In this document: positions 28,001-35,757 of the stretch, piece after piece | Layout of the letters: every line of letters starts with the position of its first letter | How positions within the stretch are numbered: the stretch's first letter is position 1 | Origin: Nostoc sp. 'Peltigera membranacea cyanobiont' 210A | GTDB taxonomy: Bacteria > Cyanobacteriota > Cyanobacteriia > Cyanobacteriales > Nostocaceae | DNA: 51,296 nucleotides | Reading direction: 5' to 3' | Assembly: GCF_002246015.1 (NCBI RefSeq) | Contig: NZ_NOLJ01000005.1 | Span: 541,292-592,587, forward strand | Translations under genes and position numbers: made by a program | Notes under the pieces: generated by a model | The model's database searches: none | Told to the model about the DNA's origin: nothing | The model's input: the letters and a program-made list of their open reading frames with translations, nothing else

Positions 28001-28756
28001 GCTGACGAGACAGCGCGGTTGTGGAGGCTCAACGGGCAACTGCTGCAAGAATTCAAAGGGCATCAAGGCATAGTCAGAAGTGTGAGTTTCAGCCCAGACG
28101 GCAAAACCATCGCCACGGCATCAGATGACAACACAGCCCGGTTGTGGACGCTCAACGGGCAACTGCTACAAGAATTCAAAGGGCATCAAGGCATAGTCAG
28201 AAGTGTGAGTTTCAGCTCAGACGGCAAAACCATCGCCACGGCATCAGATGACAAGACAGCGCGGTTGTGGACGCTCAACGGGCAACTGCTACAAGAATTC
28301 AAAGGGCATCAAGGCTATGTCTCAAGTGTGAGTTTCAGCCCGGACGGCAAAACCATCGCCACGGCATCATGGGACAAGACAGCGCGGTTGTGGACGCTCA
28401 ACGGGCAACTGCTTCAAGAATTCAAAGGGCATCAAGGCTATGTCTGGCGTGTGAGTTTCAGCCCGGACGGCACAACCATCGCCACGGCATCAGATGATAA
28501 GACAGCGCGGTTGTGGACGCTCAACGGGCAACTGCTACAAGAATTCAAAGGGCATCAAGGCTATGTTTATAGTGTGAGTTTCAGCCCGGACGGCAAAACC
28601 ATCGCCACGGCATCAGATGACAACACAGCCCGGTTGTGGCCTGTGGATAATTTAGAGCGGTTGCTGGTGCGGGGTTGCAATTGGCTGCATGATTATTTGC
28701 AGAATAACTCGAATTTGGGTGAGAGGGACAAGCATCTCTGCGATGATATTAAGTAA
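25058..28756 (+). CDS. 3' part of the IS-split gene: nSTAND NTPase, membrane helix, coiled coil, 14 WD40 repeats
   Basis: The frame is open from the IS end (24998, NSETIAQEIAASGRGQDVKR), so the first listed codon (a TTG) is only the first possible start. The nSTAND1 NTPase has Walker A GQSGVGKSS (about 18-26), Walker B LMFDQFEEFF (about 103-112), an arginine-rich sensor region LREDYLHYLL and a winged-helix tail QLVHDYLVSFIRQQ. One membrane helix (MVSSGLAVCLLLFAGISSLY) follows, then about 140 residues of Gln/Lys/Ala coiled coil. The rest is 14 WD40 repeats of 40-41 residues, enough for two seven-bladed propellers. NLR-like sensing is a reasonable role for the intact protein. Without its N-terminus and a proper start it is probably non-functional, unless the IS drives it. 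Confidence 0.85.
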   Translation: MRERIGGTEHKLTVIHGQSGVGKSSILQGGLIPALQQEAIGERDALPILLRVYTDWVGMLGRCLAKAFEEVRGSPLSVNLDSSSAILEQLRRNADRNLLTVLMFDQFEEFFFVYPDQSQRRAFYEFLRVCLDIPFVKIILSLREDYLHYLLELDRLFNLTAINNNILDKNIRHYLGNFLPADAMSVVQSLTERSHFYLEPALIDELVRDLAGELGEVRPIELQIVGTQLQTEKITTLDKYRKSWTKEKLVERFLEEVITDCGAENEQVARLVLYLLTDENGTRPLKTHAELAADLAAEADKLDLVLEILVASRLVLQLPESPADRYQLVHDYLVSFIRQQQGNEILAELTREREQRLQAEEKLKLEQDAKQILVNAQQEAKRQIRQGRMQLMVSSGLAVCLLLFAGISSLYALSQIQVAKDADGKKQRAENTVKTAQAELQATQKTQIESQKKAQELEAKKKDAEQKFEAAQKNQQVVDAKFKAAQVDLGNVKQQAADLQDKNSQAEEKIQTANKQVKTAQEKAQQANRQQQEAQSKTKQAQTILSQAQAALQGAEAAQKEAQKGTELERAGVNALRQFEYAGELESLVAAMHSGKELKTLVKDGRPLEKYPAISPIFALDSILDKIKELNQFQGHQDWVRSVSFSPDGKTIATASDDKTARLWTLNGQLLQEFKGHQGYVYSVNFSQDGKTIATSDDNTARLWTLNGQLLKEFKGHQGIVRSVSFSPDGKTIATASFDKTARLWTLNGQLLQEFKGHQDWVISVSFSPDGKTIATSQDKTARLWTLNGQLLQEFKGHQGEVLSVSFSPDGKTIATASFDKTARLWTLNGQLLQEFKGHQSYVNSVSFSPDGKTIATASDDKTARLWTLNGQLLQEFKGHQGIVRSVSFSPDGKTIATASDDKTARLWMLNRQLLQEFKGHQGYVSSVSFSPDGKTIATSQDNTARLWTLNGQLLQEFKGHQGEVLSVSFSPDGKTIATASADETARLWRLNGQLLQEFKGHQGIVRSVSFSPDGKTIATASDDNTARLWTLNGQLLQEFKGHQGIVRSVSFSSDGKTIATASDDKTARLWTLNGQLLQEFKGHQGYVSSVSFSPDGKTIATASWDKTARLWTLNGQLLQEFKGHQGYVWRVSFSPDGTTIATASDDKTARLWTLNGQLLQEFKGHQGYVYSVSFSPDGKTIATASDDNTARLWPVDNLERLLVRGCNWLHDYLQNNSNLGERDKHLCDDIK
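26954..28640 (+). repeat. Array of 14 near-identical WD40-coding repeats (120-123 bp)
   Basis: Each unit follows the pattern FKGHQ-xxVxS-VSFSPDGKTIATA-SxDK-TARLWTLNGQLLQE. Three units (2, 4, 8) are 120 bp and the others 123 bp. DNA identity between units is very high across the framework. Differences cluster at the residues after GHQ (DW, GY, GI, GE, SY, then V and R/Y/I/L/N/S/W) and before DK/DN (D, F, Q, A, W). Confidence 0.9.
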
Positions 28757-28793
28757 TTCGCAATTCGTAATACTCGCCTCCAGCGAGAAGCAA

Positions 28794-28817
28794 GCTACGC
28801 ATTAATTAACGCGTAGC
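28794..28817. terminator. Short palindrome between convergent genes
   Basis: GCTACGC and GCGTAGC enclose a 10-base AT-rich loop, between the stop of the WD40 gene and the stop of the Uma2 gene. It has no T-run; it may be a weak bidirectional terminator or only a piece of a common Nostoc repeat. Confidence 0.35.
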
Positions 28818-28830
28818 GAGCAAGATGCTT

Positions 28831-29451
28831 TCAATCCCACACCCGTCGCAAATTCAAGACAAAACCCGGCAACACCGCTTCACCCGACAACTCAGCAGGA
28901 TTCTCCAACACTTCCACATCCTTAGCTAGTCGATAAATTTCCACCCGTCGCTCCTGCGGATCGATTAACCAACCAAGTTTAGCGCCATTGTCGATATACT
29001 CCCTCAATTTATCTTGCAGAGACAGAGACTTGAGGGTATCTGAACTAGAGCGTAACTCAACTACAAAATCGGGGCAGATATTAGCAAACGTTCCTTTTTG
29101 TGCCGAAGTAAGCGCCTGCCATCGTTCTCCACTCACCCAAGAGGCATCGGGGGAGCGAGTCGCACCATTGGGTAAAATGAAGCCTGTAGAAGAGTCAAAG
29201 ACCTTACCAGGTTCACCCGCATTACGCCACCACAAATACAATTCGCCAGAAATACTGCAATTTCGCTCTCCAGTTTCCCAGCCTGTTGGTGGGTTCACTA
29301 TTAATTCTCCTTGTGCGGTTCTTTCCACTCTCAAGTCTCTATTGGCTGCGGCTAAAGCAGCAAACTGTTCTTGGGTAACATACAGCCCAATGGACTTAGG
29401 CAACTCAATCAATAGGGTTTCGGTTTCTGAACTAGCGGGTGTTTGTACCAT
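28831..29451 (-). CDS. Uma2 family (DUF820) putative restriction endonuclease
   Basis: This 206-residue Uma2 protein has the more canonical motif set of the family: TGFILPNGATRSPDASWVS, then ICPDFVVELRSSSDTLKSL, LQDKLREYIDNGAKLGWLIDP, and the end LPGFVLNLRRVW. The PD-(D/E)XK-like residues are the Asp in SPDASW, the Glu in VVELRS and the Lys in LQDKL. It is distant from the paralog at 314-1003. The start is the ATG at 29451. It is monocistronic and convergent with the WD40 gene. The substrate is unknown. Confidence 0.9.
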   Translation of the reverse strand: MVQTPASSETETLLIELPKSIGLYVTQEQFAALAAANRDLRVERTAQGELIVNPPTGWETGERNCSISGELYLWWRNAGEPGKVFDSSTGFILPNGATRSPDASWVSGERWQALTSAQKGTFANICPDFVVELRSSSDTLKSLSLQDKLREYIDNGAKLGWLIDPQERRVEIYRLAKDVEVLENPAELSGEAVLPGFVLNLRRVWD

Positions 29452-29587
29452 TTTGACCTCTTACCAATAGGGATTCGGTAATATGATGCCTACCCTATTA
29501 ACTAACAAATTCTACAAGCTTTCTTAGCGTCCGCCTCCGGCACTGTACGATCGCCTAAGCGTCTCGAACGCGATCGCAATTGCAGAT

Positions 29588-29800
29588 AATTATAAGCCAA
29601 TACGCTTGGGTTAAGGCTAAAACTCTTTTTTTTAACGAACCGCCTTCTCTACGAGAGGCTTTCGCCAACGTGTAGCGTCTCGTTAGAGGAAAACGCCTTC
29701 TCTGCGAGAGGCTTCCGCCAACGCGCAGCGTCTCGTAAGAAGTTTGACGCAAAGATAAGAAAGGAAGAAATGCTTAACCCAAGCGTATTGAATTATAAGC
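29588..29800. mobile_element. MITE with 18-bp inverted repeats and 10-bp target duplication (family E)
   Basis: The element at 29598-29790 (193 bp) starts with CAATACGCTTGGGTTAAG and ends with its exact complement. It is flanked on both sides by the direct repeat AATTATAAGC (29588-29597 and 29791-29800). It has no transposase. The interior carries two similar hairpin units (CTTCTCTACGAGAGGCTT and CTTCTCTGCGAGAGGCTT). The rest of the gap to 30062 contains hairpins of the CTCTCTCC-GGAGAGAG and CCCCCTTCCCG types. Confidence 0.88.
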
Positions 29801-30062
29801 GATCGCCATCTCTTCTATAACCTGACTTTTCACGGCATCTGGAAAACCTCTCTCTAAATCTCTCTCCTAAAAGGAGAGAGACTTTGAATTTTCCCCCTTC
29901 CCGCGTCGGGAAGGGGGTTAGGGGGTTAGGTTTTTGGTGGACTTTTCCACATAACGTGAAATGTCAGCTTCTCTAACTCCCTTCTCCTCTCATGGGACGA
30001 TGAACTAAACTATTTGCCATGCAATCATCAGCTATGAAACAAAACGTCAGCCGAGGTTTTTC

Positions 30063-30731
30063 ATGGCATTAGAAGGAGTGATTTTAGATATTGATGGAAC
30101 ACTGGTTTTAAGTAATGATGCTCATGCAAATACCTGGGTAGAGGCATTTGCAGCTTATAACTTGGAAGTGCCATTTGAAACAGTTAGACCACTTATGGGC
30201 ATGGGTGGAGATCAACTTATTCCCAAAGTAGTGCCAGAATTAAATGGTGAAGAAGGAACTGGCAAAGCGATCGCTCAACTCCGCAAAAAACTATTATTTG
30301 ACAAATATATACCGCAAATCACTGCTGCTAATGGTAGCAGAAACTTAATATTAAAGATGCAAAAATCGGGATTACATCTGGTTGTTGCTAGTTCCGCGAG
30401 TTCTGAAGAACTCGATATTATGCTCAAAATTGCCCAAGTAGATGATTTGCTGTCGGAAGTCACTACATCCGATGATGCCGAAGCATCTAAACCTGCTCCT
30501 GACATTGTAGAAGCCGCCTTGAAGAAAGGGCAAATGACACCTGAAAAAGTCGTGATGCTAGGAGATTCGCCCTACGATATTGAGTCTGCCGGCAAAGCAG
30601 GGGTAGCTGTGATTGGTTTACGCTGCGGTGGCTTTAGCGATGAACAACTGTCGGGAGCGATCGCAATTTACAACGATCCAGAAGATTTACTACAGCACTA
30701 TGACTCTTCTATTCTGGGTGCAAATGCTTAA
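30063..30731 (+). CDS. HAD family hydrolase (phosphatase-like)
   Basis: This 222-residue HAD-superfamily protein is of the beta-phosphoglucomutase/phosphoglycolate phosphatase group. Motif I is ILDIDGTLV (7-15, nucleophile Asp then the general acid Asp). A helical cap follows (about 18-85). Motif II is LVVASSASS, the motif III lysine is in EASKPAPDI, and motif IV is VVMLGDSPYDIESAGKAGV. All catalytic residues are present, so an active phosphatase is expected; the substrate cannot be told from sequence. The start is the ATG at 30063, with a weak GAGG 10 bases upstream. It stands alone. Confidence 0.88.
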   Translation: MALEGVILDIDGTLVLSNDAHANTWVEAFAAYNLEVPFETVRPLMGMGGDQLIPKVVPELNGEEGTGKAIAQLRKKLLFDKYIPQITAANGSRNLILKMQKSGLHLVVASSASSEELDIMLKIAQVDDLLSEVTTSDDAEASKPAPDIVEAALKKGQMTPEKVVMLGDSPYDIESAGKAGVAVIGLRCGGFSDEQLSGAIAIYNDPEDLLQHYDSSILGANA

Positions 30732-30870
30732 ATACTAAAACGGTACTAAAAGGGTAAGCGATCGCAGTCAATTCATCAACGAAGTTGTGCAATATTGTAA
30801 GCTGTTACGCATTAAAATTGCACATTAACTAATGAGGGTTGTCATTTGTTCTTTGTCCTTAGAAACACAA

Positions 30871-30910
30871 ATGACTAATGACTAATGACTAATGACTAAT
30901 GACTAATGAC
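30871..30910. repeat. Heptanucleotide STRR (ATGACTA)n
   Basis: Five complete ATGACTA heptamers plus a partial one. It lies in the 320-base gap between the HAD gene and the IS5-type transposase, where TTGTGCAATAT also occurs twice (about 30784 and 30921). Confidence 0.8.
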
Positions 30911-31051
30911 CGTCTGGAGTTTGTGCAATATATAGGCGCATTAGCTTATTACTCAAAAAGCCTTAGTCAATCTCAGAGAACATTAGACCTATCCTTAATA
31001 TAAGCTTTGTGGGATAATCAACCAAGAATTAAGAAATATGTATATTGAATA

Positions 31052-31960
31052 ATGACAAGTCCTCTGGCAAGAATTGAATCACATCCGCAAGAAGCAAAGC
31101 GATTAATCGGTATTGATTATGAGCAATTTTTAGCATTAGTAAGTTTAGCGGAAAAATGCCATTTAGAAAAACGTGCAGAAATCGAAAGGAATAAAACTCG
31201 TATTATTGCCCCTGGGGGTGGACGAAAACCGGAGATATCTTCAAAAGAAGGGATCTGCTTATGCCTAATTTATCTTAGACAAAAACCAATTTTTGAAATA
31301 TTAGGTTTACTCTTTGACATCTCCAAAACAAAAGCTAATGATACATTTAATTATTGGGTAGAAATTTTAAGAGAAGTTTTACCAGCCTCTCAAATAGAAG
31401 AAGTAGAAAAAGATAGCAAAAAATATCAAAATTTACGTAAAATACTTGGTGAATACGAATTAATTGTAGATAGCGCAGAGCAAGCCATAGAAAGACCTAT
31501 GGACTACCAAAACCAGAAACAATATTATTCTGGTAAGAAAAAAATGCACACTCTAAAAAATCAGTTTATTGTGCTGCCAAAGGGAGAAGATATTGTTGAT
31601 GTATATGTTGGTAAATTAGGTAAAACAAGCGATATAGGTTTATTTCGAGAAACACGGCATAAATTCAATGTTGAACAAAAGTTTATTGGTGACAAAGCTT
31701 ATATCGGAGATAATGCAATTACTACACCACATAAAAAACCCAAAAAATCAGAGATTTCACAACTGCAAAAAGAACAGAATAAACAATTATCTTCACGGAG
31801 AATTGGTGTTGAACACATGATATGTCGAGTGAAAATATTTCGAGTAGCGAGTGAGAAATTTCGTTTATCTCGTCATCGCTATAATCGGGTAATAATGGCA
31901 GTATGTGGACTTGTCAGATTGCGACTTAATTGCTCATGGTTTTTATCTGTTAATAATTGA
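31052..31960 (+). CDS. IS5-type (DDE_4) transposase
   Basis: This 302-residue transposase has an N-terminal helix-turn-helix (GICLCLIYLRQKPIFEILGLLF then DISKTKANDTFNYW) and a DDE_4/HARBI1-like catalytic domain. The acidic residues are in LIVDSAEQAIERP, FIGDKAYIGD and RRIGVEHMICRVKIFRV. Lys-rich YSGKKKMHTLKNQF is also typical. The frame is intact. I could not find convincing terminal inverted repeats or a target duplication around it, so the limits of the IS are not defined. Confidence 0.85.
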   Translation: MTSPLARIESHPQEAKRLIGIDYEQFLALVSLAEKCHLEKRAEIERNKTRIIAPGGGRKPEISSKEGICLCLIYLRQKPIFEILGLLFDISKTKANDTFNYWVEILREVLPASQIEEVEKDSKKYQNLRKILGEYELIVDSAEQAIERPMDYQNQKQYYSGKKKMHTLKNQFIVLPKGEDIVDVYVGKLGKTSDIGLFRETRHKFNVEQKFIGDKAYIGDNAITTPHKKPKKSEISQLQKEQNKQLSSRRIGVEHMICRVKIFRVASEKFRLSRHRYNRVIMAVCGLVRLRLNCSWFLSVNN

Positions 31961-31992
31961 GTTTATCGGGAAAAAATAAATTTTCACTCTTT

Positions 31993-32139
31993 CTATCTTT
32001 TCCTTGCTAACTGATAAATTAGCTCGATTAATTCCCCTAAAGCCTTATTCTTGCGTCCACCAAGCGCAAGCGATCGCAAGCCATTAAAATCGCTAAAAGC
32101 ATTGTATAGTAAACATTTCAGATTTTTGGATAAGTCTAT
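31993..32139 (-). pseudogene. C-terminal remnant of an unrecognised protein
   Basis: On the minus strand a 48-codon open frame reads a credible C-terminus (LYNAFSDFNGLRSLALGG, KNKALGELIELIYQLARKR) ending at the stop 31993-31995. It has no start codon or upstream portion. I do not know its family. The rest of the gap (32140-32378) holds a C/G hairpin at 32208-32265 (CCCCCCTCAATCCCCCC with its complement). Confidence 0.35.
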
Positions 32140-32378
32140 TTAAAAGAAGGAGCGATCCAACAGGCGGAACTTACAGCATTTTGCATCTAAATGAAGTACA
32201 TCCTTTACCCCCCTCAATCCCCCCGATGTATTGGCTCGTAGCTTTTTTAAGGGGGGTTAGGGGGGATCAACAAGTGCCTAAAATTACAGCCATTCACTTT
32301 TAAAATATTCCCTGAGTAAGAGACAATGAATAAGACATCTGTCCTACGCTAATTATCCTATGGGGATAAAACACAGAG

Positions 32379-32618
32379 ATGTCTCTAACAAAGCGGCTGG
32401 AAATTTTAGATTTAATTCGGGAACTTCGTCAGCAGCTCAATCTTTCTCAGAAACAGTTTGTTGCTAAAGTAGGAATTTCCTTCAAAACAGTCAACCGTTG
32501 GGAGAATGGACATACAGTCCCTTCACGGATAGCGCTAAAACTAATAGAAGAAATGTTACGGAAGATGGGTGAACCCGGCAAAAGACTGCTAAATCAGTAT
32601 TTTCCAGAAGCAGAGTAG
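32379..32618 (+). CDS. XRE-type helix-turn-helix regulator
   Basis: This 79-residue protein is a single Cro/C1-type DNA-binding domain: LIRELRQQLNLSQKQFVAKVGISFKTVNRWENGHTVPSRIALKLI. The recognition helix is in SFKTVNRWENG. The short C-terminal tail has no sensor domain. It is the first gene of a four-gene signalling unit: only 4 bases separate its stop from the next ATG, and the genes after that overlap. It may autoregulate the operon or act as its output; neither is shown. Confidence 0.9.
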   Translation: MSLTKRLEILDLIRELRQQLNLSQKQFVAKVGISFKTVNRWENGHTVPSRIALKLIEEMLRKMGEPGKRLLNQYFPEAE

Positions 32619-32622
32619 GGTT

Positions 32623-35600
32623 ATGAGTCGTAAGGCGAAGCCATCTGAATCCCAAAACATCTTTTCTGGCAATAGAGACAAGGGCGCATTCATCCGGGAG
32701 AAACTCCGGCACTATGGTGTTGCCTTCCTATCCGTTGCCTTAGCACTGCGGGCAACCCTACTACTCAATCCATATCTCACTGCCACGCCTGCGGCACTGT
32801 TTTTTGGTGCGGTGATGGTGAGTGCCTGGTACGGGGGCTTAGGACCAGGGTTACTTGCAACCCTTTTGTCTACTTTTGCAGTTAATTACTTCTTTTTTAA
32901 GCCACTCCATCCGCAGAACATTACAGATCCAAATATTGTAGTTCCCTTGGTAGTGTTCATGCTGACAGCAGGGTTAATCAGCTGGCTTAATGAATCACAC
33001 CGCACAGCCCAACGGCAAGCTGAGGCAAACCTAAAGTCACTACGCGAAAGCGAGGCCCGGTTTAGTCGCTTAACCGAGTCTAATATTATTGGGATGATTG
33101 TGGCCGATCTAAACGGCTTAATCATTGAAGCCAATGATGCCTTTCTAAAAATGCTCAATTATACCCGCGAGGATTTGCGCTCTGGTCGAATCCGCTGGGG
33201 CGAAATTGTTCCACTCGAATATATTGAGGTGAGCGAGCGAGGGATTCAAGAACTGACAATTACTGGGAGTTGTAAGCCCTTTGAGCAGGAATACATTCGC
33301 AAAGACGGCTCTCTAGTTTCCGTTCTAATTGGCTTTGCTAAACACGGAGATCGGACAATCATTGGTTTTGTTCTTGACTTAAGCGAACGCAAACAAGCCC
33401 AAGCAGAAGCCCAGCATCGCGCCCGCCAAGCAGAAGTTGCTCAGAGCATCCTGCAAATGCTCCTAGAACACGTCCCAGAGGGAATTACGATCGCTGGCGG
33501 CCCCCCTGATTTCCCAATCATCGCTAACAGCAAACTCGCGCAAAAACTTTTGGGCAAACCAAGTGAATCTCTCGTTGGCATATCTTCTGAGTCTTATGTT
33601 CAGCTCTACGGTCTGTTCCTAGCTGATGGTGTAACGCCCCTTACCTTAGAGCAACTACCTTTATACCGTGCTACGCGCTATGGAGAAACGATCTGCGATG
33701 AAGAATGCATCATTGAACGTCCAGATGGTACTACAATTACAGCGATCGCCAATGTCGTCCCAATTCGGGATTCTCAAGGTGAGATTATTGGTGCCATAGA
33801 TTGCTGGCGCGATATCACCAACCGTAAACTCGTAGAAGAAGCACTGCGGCAACGAGAAACAGAACTTCGTTTAATTACAGATACGCTGCCAGTTCTGATT
33901 ACTTTTGTAGATTCAGAACAACGCTACCGCTTCAACAATCGAGCCTATCAAGAGTGGTTTGGGCATCCAGCGGCAGAAGTTTATGGAAAGCATCTTTGGG
34001 AAGTTTTGGGTGAATCCGCTTATGAAGTGCTGCGTCCTTATGTGGAACAAGTACTAGCAGGAGTGCAGGTTACTTTTGAAAGTGAAGTTCCTTATCAAGA
34101 TGGTGGGACACGTTACATTAATGCCATTTACGTTCCCCAGTTTAATAAAGAGGGAATTGTTGAAGGGTATGTGGCGTTAGTCACCGATATTAGCGAACAG
34201 CAAGCTGCGCTACGCGATCGCGCTCAGGCAGAAGCAGCACTGCGCGAAAGTGAATCCCGCTTTCGCCAGATGGCAGATACCGCCCCCGTACTGATTTGGA
34301 TGTCCGGCACTGACAAACTTTGTGACTACTTTAATAAACCCTGGCTAGATTTTACCGGGCGGACTCTGGAGGAAGAGATCGGCAATGGGTGGACTGAAGG
34401 TGTTCATCCTGATGATTTTCAGTGTTGCTTGGATACATACAACAATGCTTTTGATGCCCGACAAAATTTTCAAATGGAATATCGCCTTAGACGCAATGAT
34501 GGCGAATACCGTTGGCTTTTTGATACTGGTGTGCCTCGGCTTGCACCAACAGGGCAATTTCTTGGCTATATCGGCTCTTGTGTTGATATCCACGATCGCA
34601 AGTTGGCAGAAGAAGCGCTACGTGACAGTGAGGAACGGTACCGAATTTTAACGGAAGTCTCACCACAGGCTATTTGGATGGGCGATCGCGATGGTGGTAT
34701 TACCTATTGCAATCAACACTGGTTAGACTATACCGGACTGACAATGAAGCAGACCACTGGCTATGGCTGGATTTATGCCATTCACCCCGATGACCGCGAT
34801 CGCGTCTTGAAAACTTCCATGCAGGCTATTGCTAATGCTACAGACTACGAAGTCGAAATTCGCTTTCGTCAAGTTTCTGATGGTAGCTATCGTTGGCATA
34901 TTGTCCGAGGTTTACCATTTCGAGATGCAGCCGGACAGATTATCAAATGGGTGGGCATTGCCAGCGACATTCACGCTCGCAAAGTTGCCGAAGCCGCTCT
35001 GCTACAACTCAACGAAATGCTAGAGCAACGGATTCAAGAGCGCACTGTCCAACTCGAAGCCGCCAATAAAGAACTTGAATCTTTCTCCTACTCAGTTTCT
35101 CACGACTTGCGGGCACCGCTGCGCCACATCGCCGGATTTGTAGAATTGCTTCAGAAACGCCATAACTCAACAACCTTAGATGAAAAGAGTCAGCGCTATT
35201 TAAAAATAATTGCCGAAACTGCCAAACAAGCAGGAATACTAATTGATGAGTTGCTGACATTTTCTCGTATGGGGCGCACCGAAATGCGCTACATCAACCT
35301 CAATATGGAGGAATTGGTACATGAGGTAAAACGCGATTTGATTGCAGAAACTCCAGGACGCACAATCCATTGGCACATCGAATCACTGCTAGAAGTGCAG
35401 GGCGATCCCTCCATGCTGCGGCTCGTGCTTCGCAACCTGATGGGCAATGCCGTAAAATATAGCCAGACTCGAAACCCAGCAGAAATTACTGTTGGCAGTA
35501 TTGAGCATGAAAACGAAGTTATCTTTTTTGTACAAGATAACGGCGTAGGCTTTAATATGCAATATGTACACAAGCTATTCGGAGTATTTCAACGCCTGCA

Positions 35601-35757
35601 TAGCGACCCACAATTTGAAGGCACTGGTGTTGGATTGGCAAACGTGCAACGCATTATTCATCGGCATAATGGTCGAGTTTGGGCAGAGGCTGTAGTTGAC
35701 AGTGGCGCCACCTTTTATTTCTCGCTGCCTAAATTGTCCAACAAGGAGAGTGAATGA
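32623..35757 (+). CDS. Membrane multi-PAS sensor histidine kinase (DUF4118)
   Basis: This 1044-residue kinase has an N-terminal DUF4118 membrane domain (about 28-120; GVAFLSVALALRATLL, AALFFGAVMVSAWYGGLGPG, VVPLVVFMLTAGLISWL). Five PAS/PAC units follow (about 145-265, 275-405, 410-530, 545-660, 665-790). The HisKA box is SVSHDLRAPLRHIAGF and the HATPase domain carries NLMGNAVKYSQ, VQDNGVGF and GTGVGLANVQRIIHRHNGRVWAE. The kinase core is the phytochrome-like Cph1 type, which pairs with Rcp1-like regulators such as the next gene. The stop overlaps that gene's start in an ATGA. No GAF or bilin-binding domain is seen, so the ligand is unknown. AGGG precedes the start. Confidence 0.93.
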   Translation: MSRKAKPSESQNIFSGNRDKGAFIREKLRHYGVAFLSVALALRATLLLNPYLTATPAALFFGAVMVSAWYGGLGPGLLATLLSTFAVNYFFFKPLHPQNITDPNIVVPLVVFMLTAGLISWLNESHRTAQRQAEANLKSLRESEARFSRLTESNIIGMIVADLNGLIIEANDAFLKMLNYTREDLRSGRIRWGEIVPLEYIEVSERGIQELTITGSCKPFEQEYIRKDGSLVSVLIGFAKHGDRTIIGFVLDLSERKQAQAEAQHRARQAEVAQSILQMLLEHVPEGITIAGGPPDFPIIANSKLAQKLLGKPSESLVGISSESYVQLYGLFLADGVTPLTLEQLPLYRATRYGETICDEECIIERPDGTTITAIANVVPIRDSQGEIIGAIDCWRDITNRKLVEEALRQRETELRLITDTLPVLITFVDSEQRYRFNNRAYQEWFGHPAAEVYGKHLWEVLGESAYEVLRPYVEQVLAGVQVTFESEVPYQDGGTRYINAIYVPQFNKEGIVEGYVALVTDISEQQAALRDRAQAEAALRESESRFRQMADTAPVLIWMSGTDKLCDYFNKPWLDFTGRTLEEEIGNGWTEGVHPDDFQCCLDTYNNAFDARQNFQMEYRLRRNDGEYRWLFDTGVPRLAPTGQFLGYIGSCVDIHDRKLAEEALRDSEERYRILTEVSPQAIWMGDRDGGITYCNQHWLDYTGLTMKQTTGYGWIYAIHPDDRDRVLKTSMQAIANATDYEVEIRFRQVSDGSYRWHIVRGLPFRDAAGQIIKWVGIASDIHARKVAEAALLQLNEMLEQRIQERTVQLEAANKELESFSYSVSHDLRAPLRHIAGFVELLQKRHNSTTLDEKSQRYLKIIAETAKQAGILIDELLTFSRMGRTEMRYINLNMEELVHEVKRDLIAETPGRTIHWHIESLLEVQGDPSMLRLVLRNLMGNAVKYSQTRNPAEITVGSIEHENEVIFFVQDNGVGFNMQYVHKLFGVFQRLHSDPQFEGTGVGLANVQRIIHRHNGRVWAEAVVDSGATFYFSLPKLSNKESE

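Noticed and set aside
27289..28497. Out-of-frame reading of the WD40 repeats as a separate protein
   Set aside because: Shadow frame of the repeat DNA, interrupted by stops at the unit-length changes.
30938..32023. Terminal inverted repeats for the IS5-type element (TTAGCTTATTACTC versus CTAATTTATCAGTT)
   Set aside because: Only about 13 of 20 bases agree and no target duplication flanks them; not good enough to define the ends.
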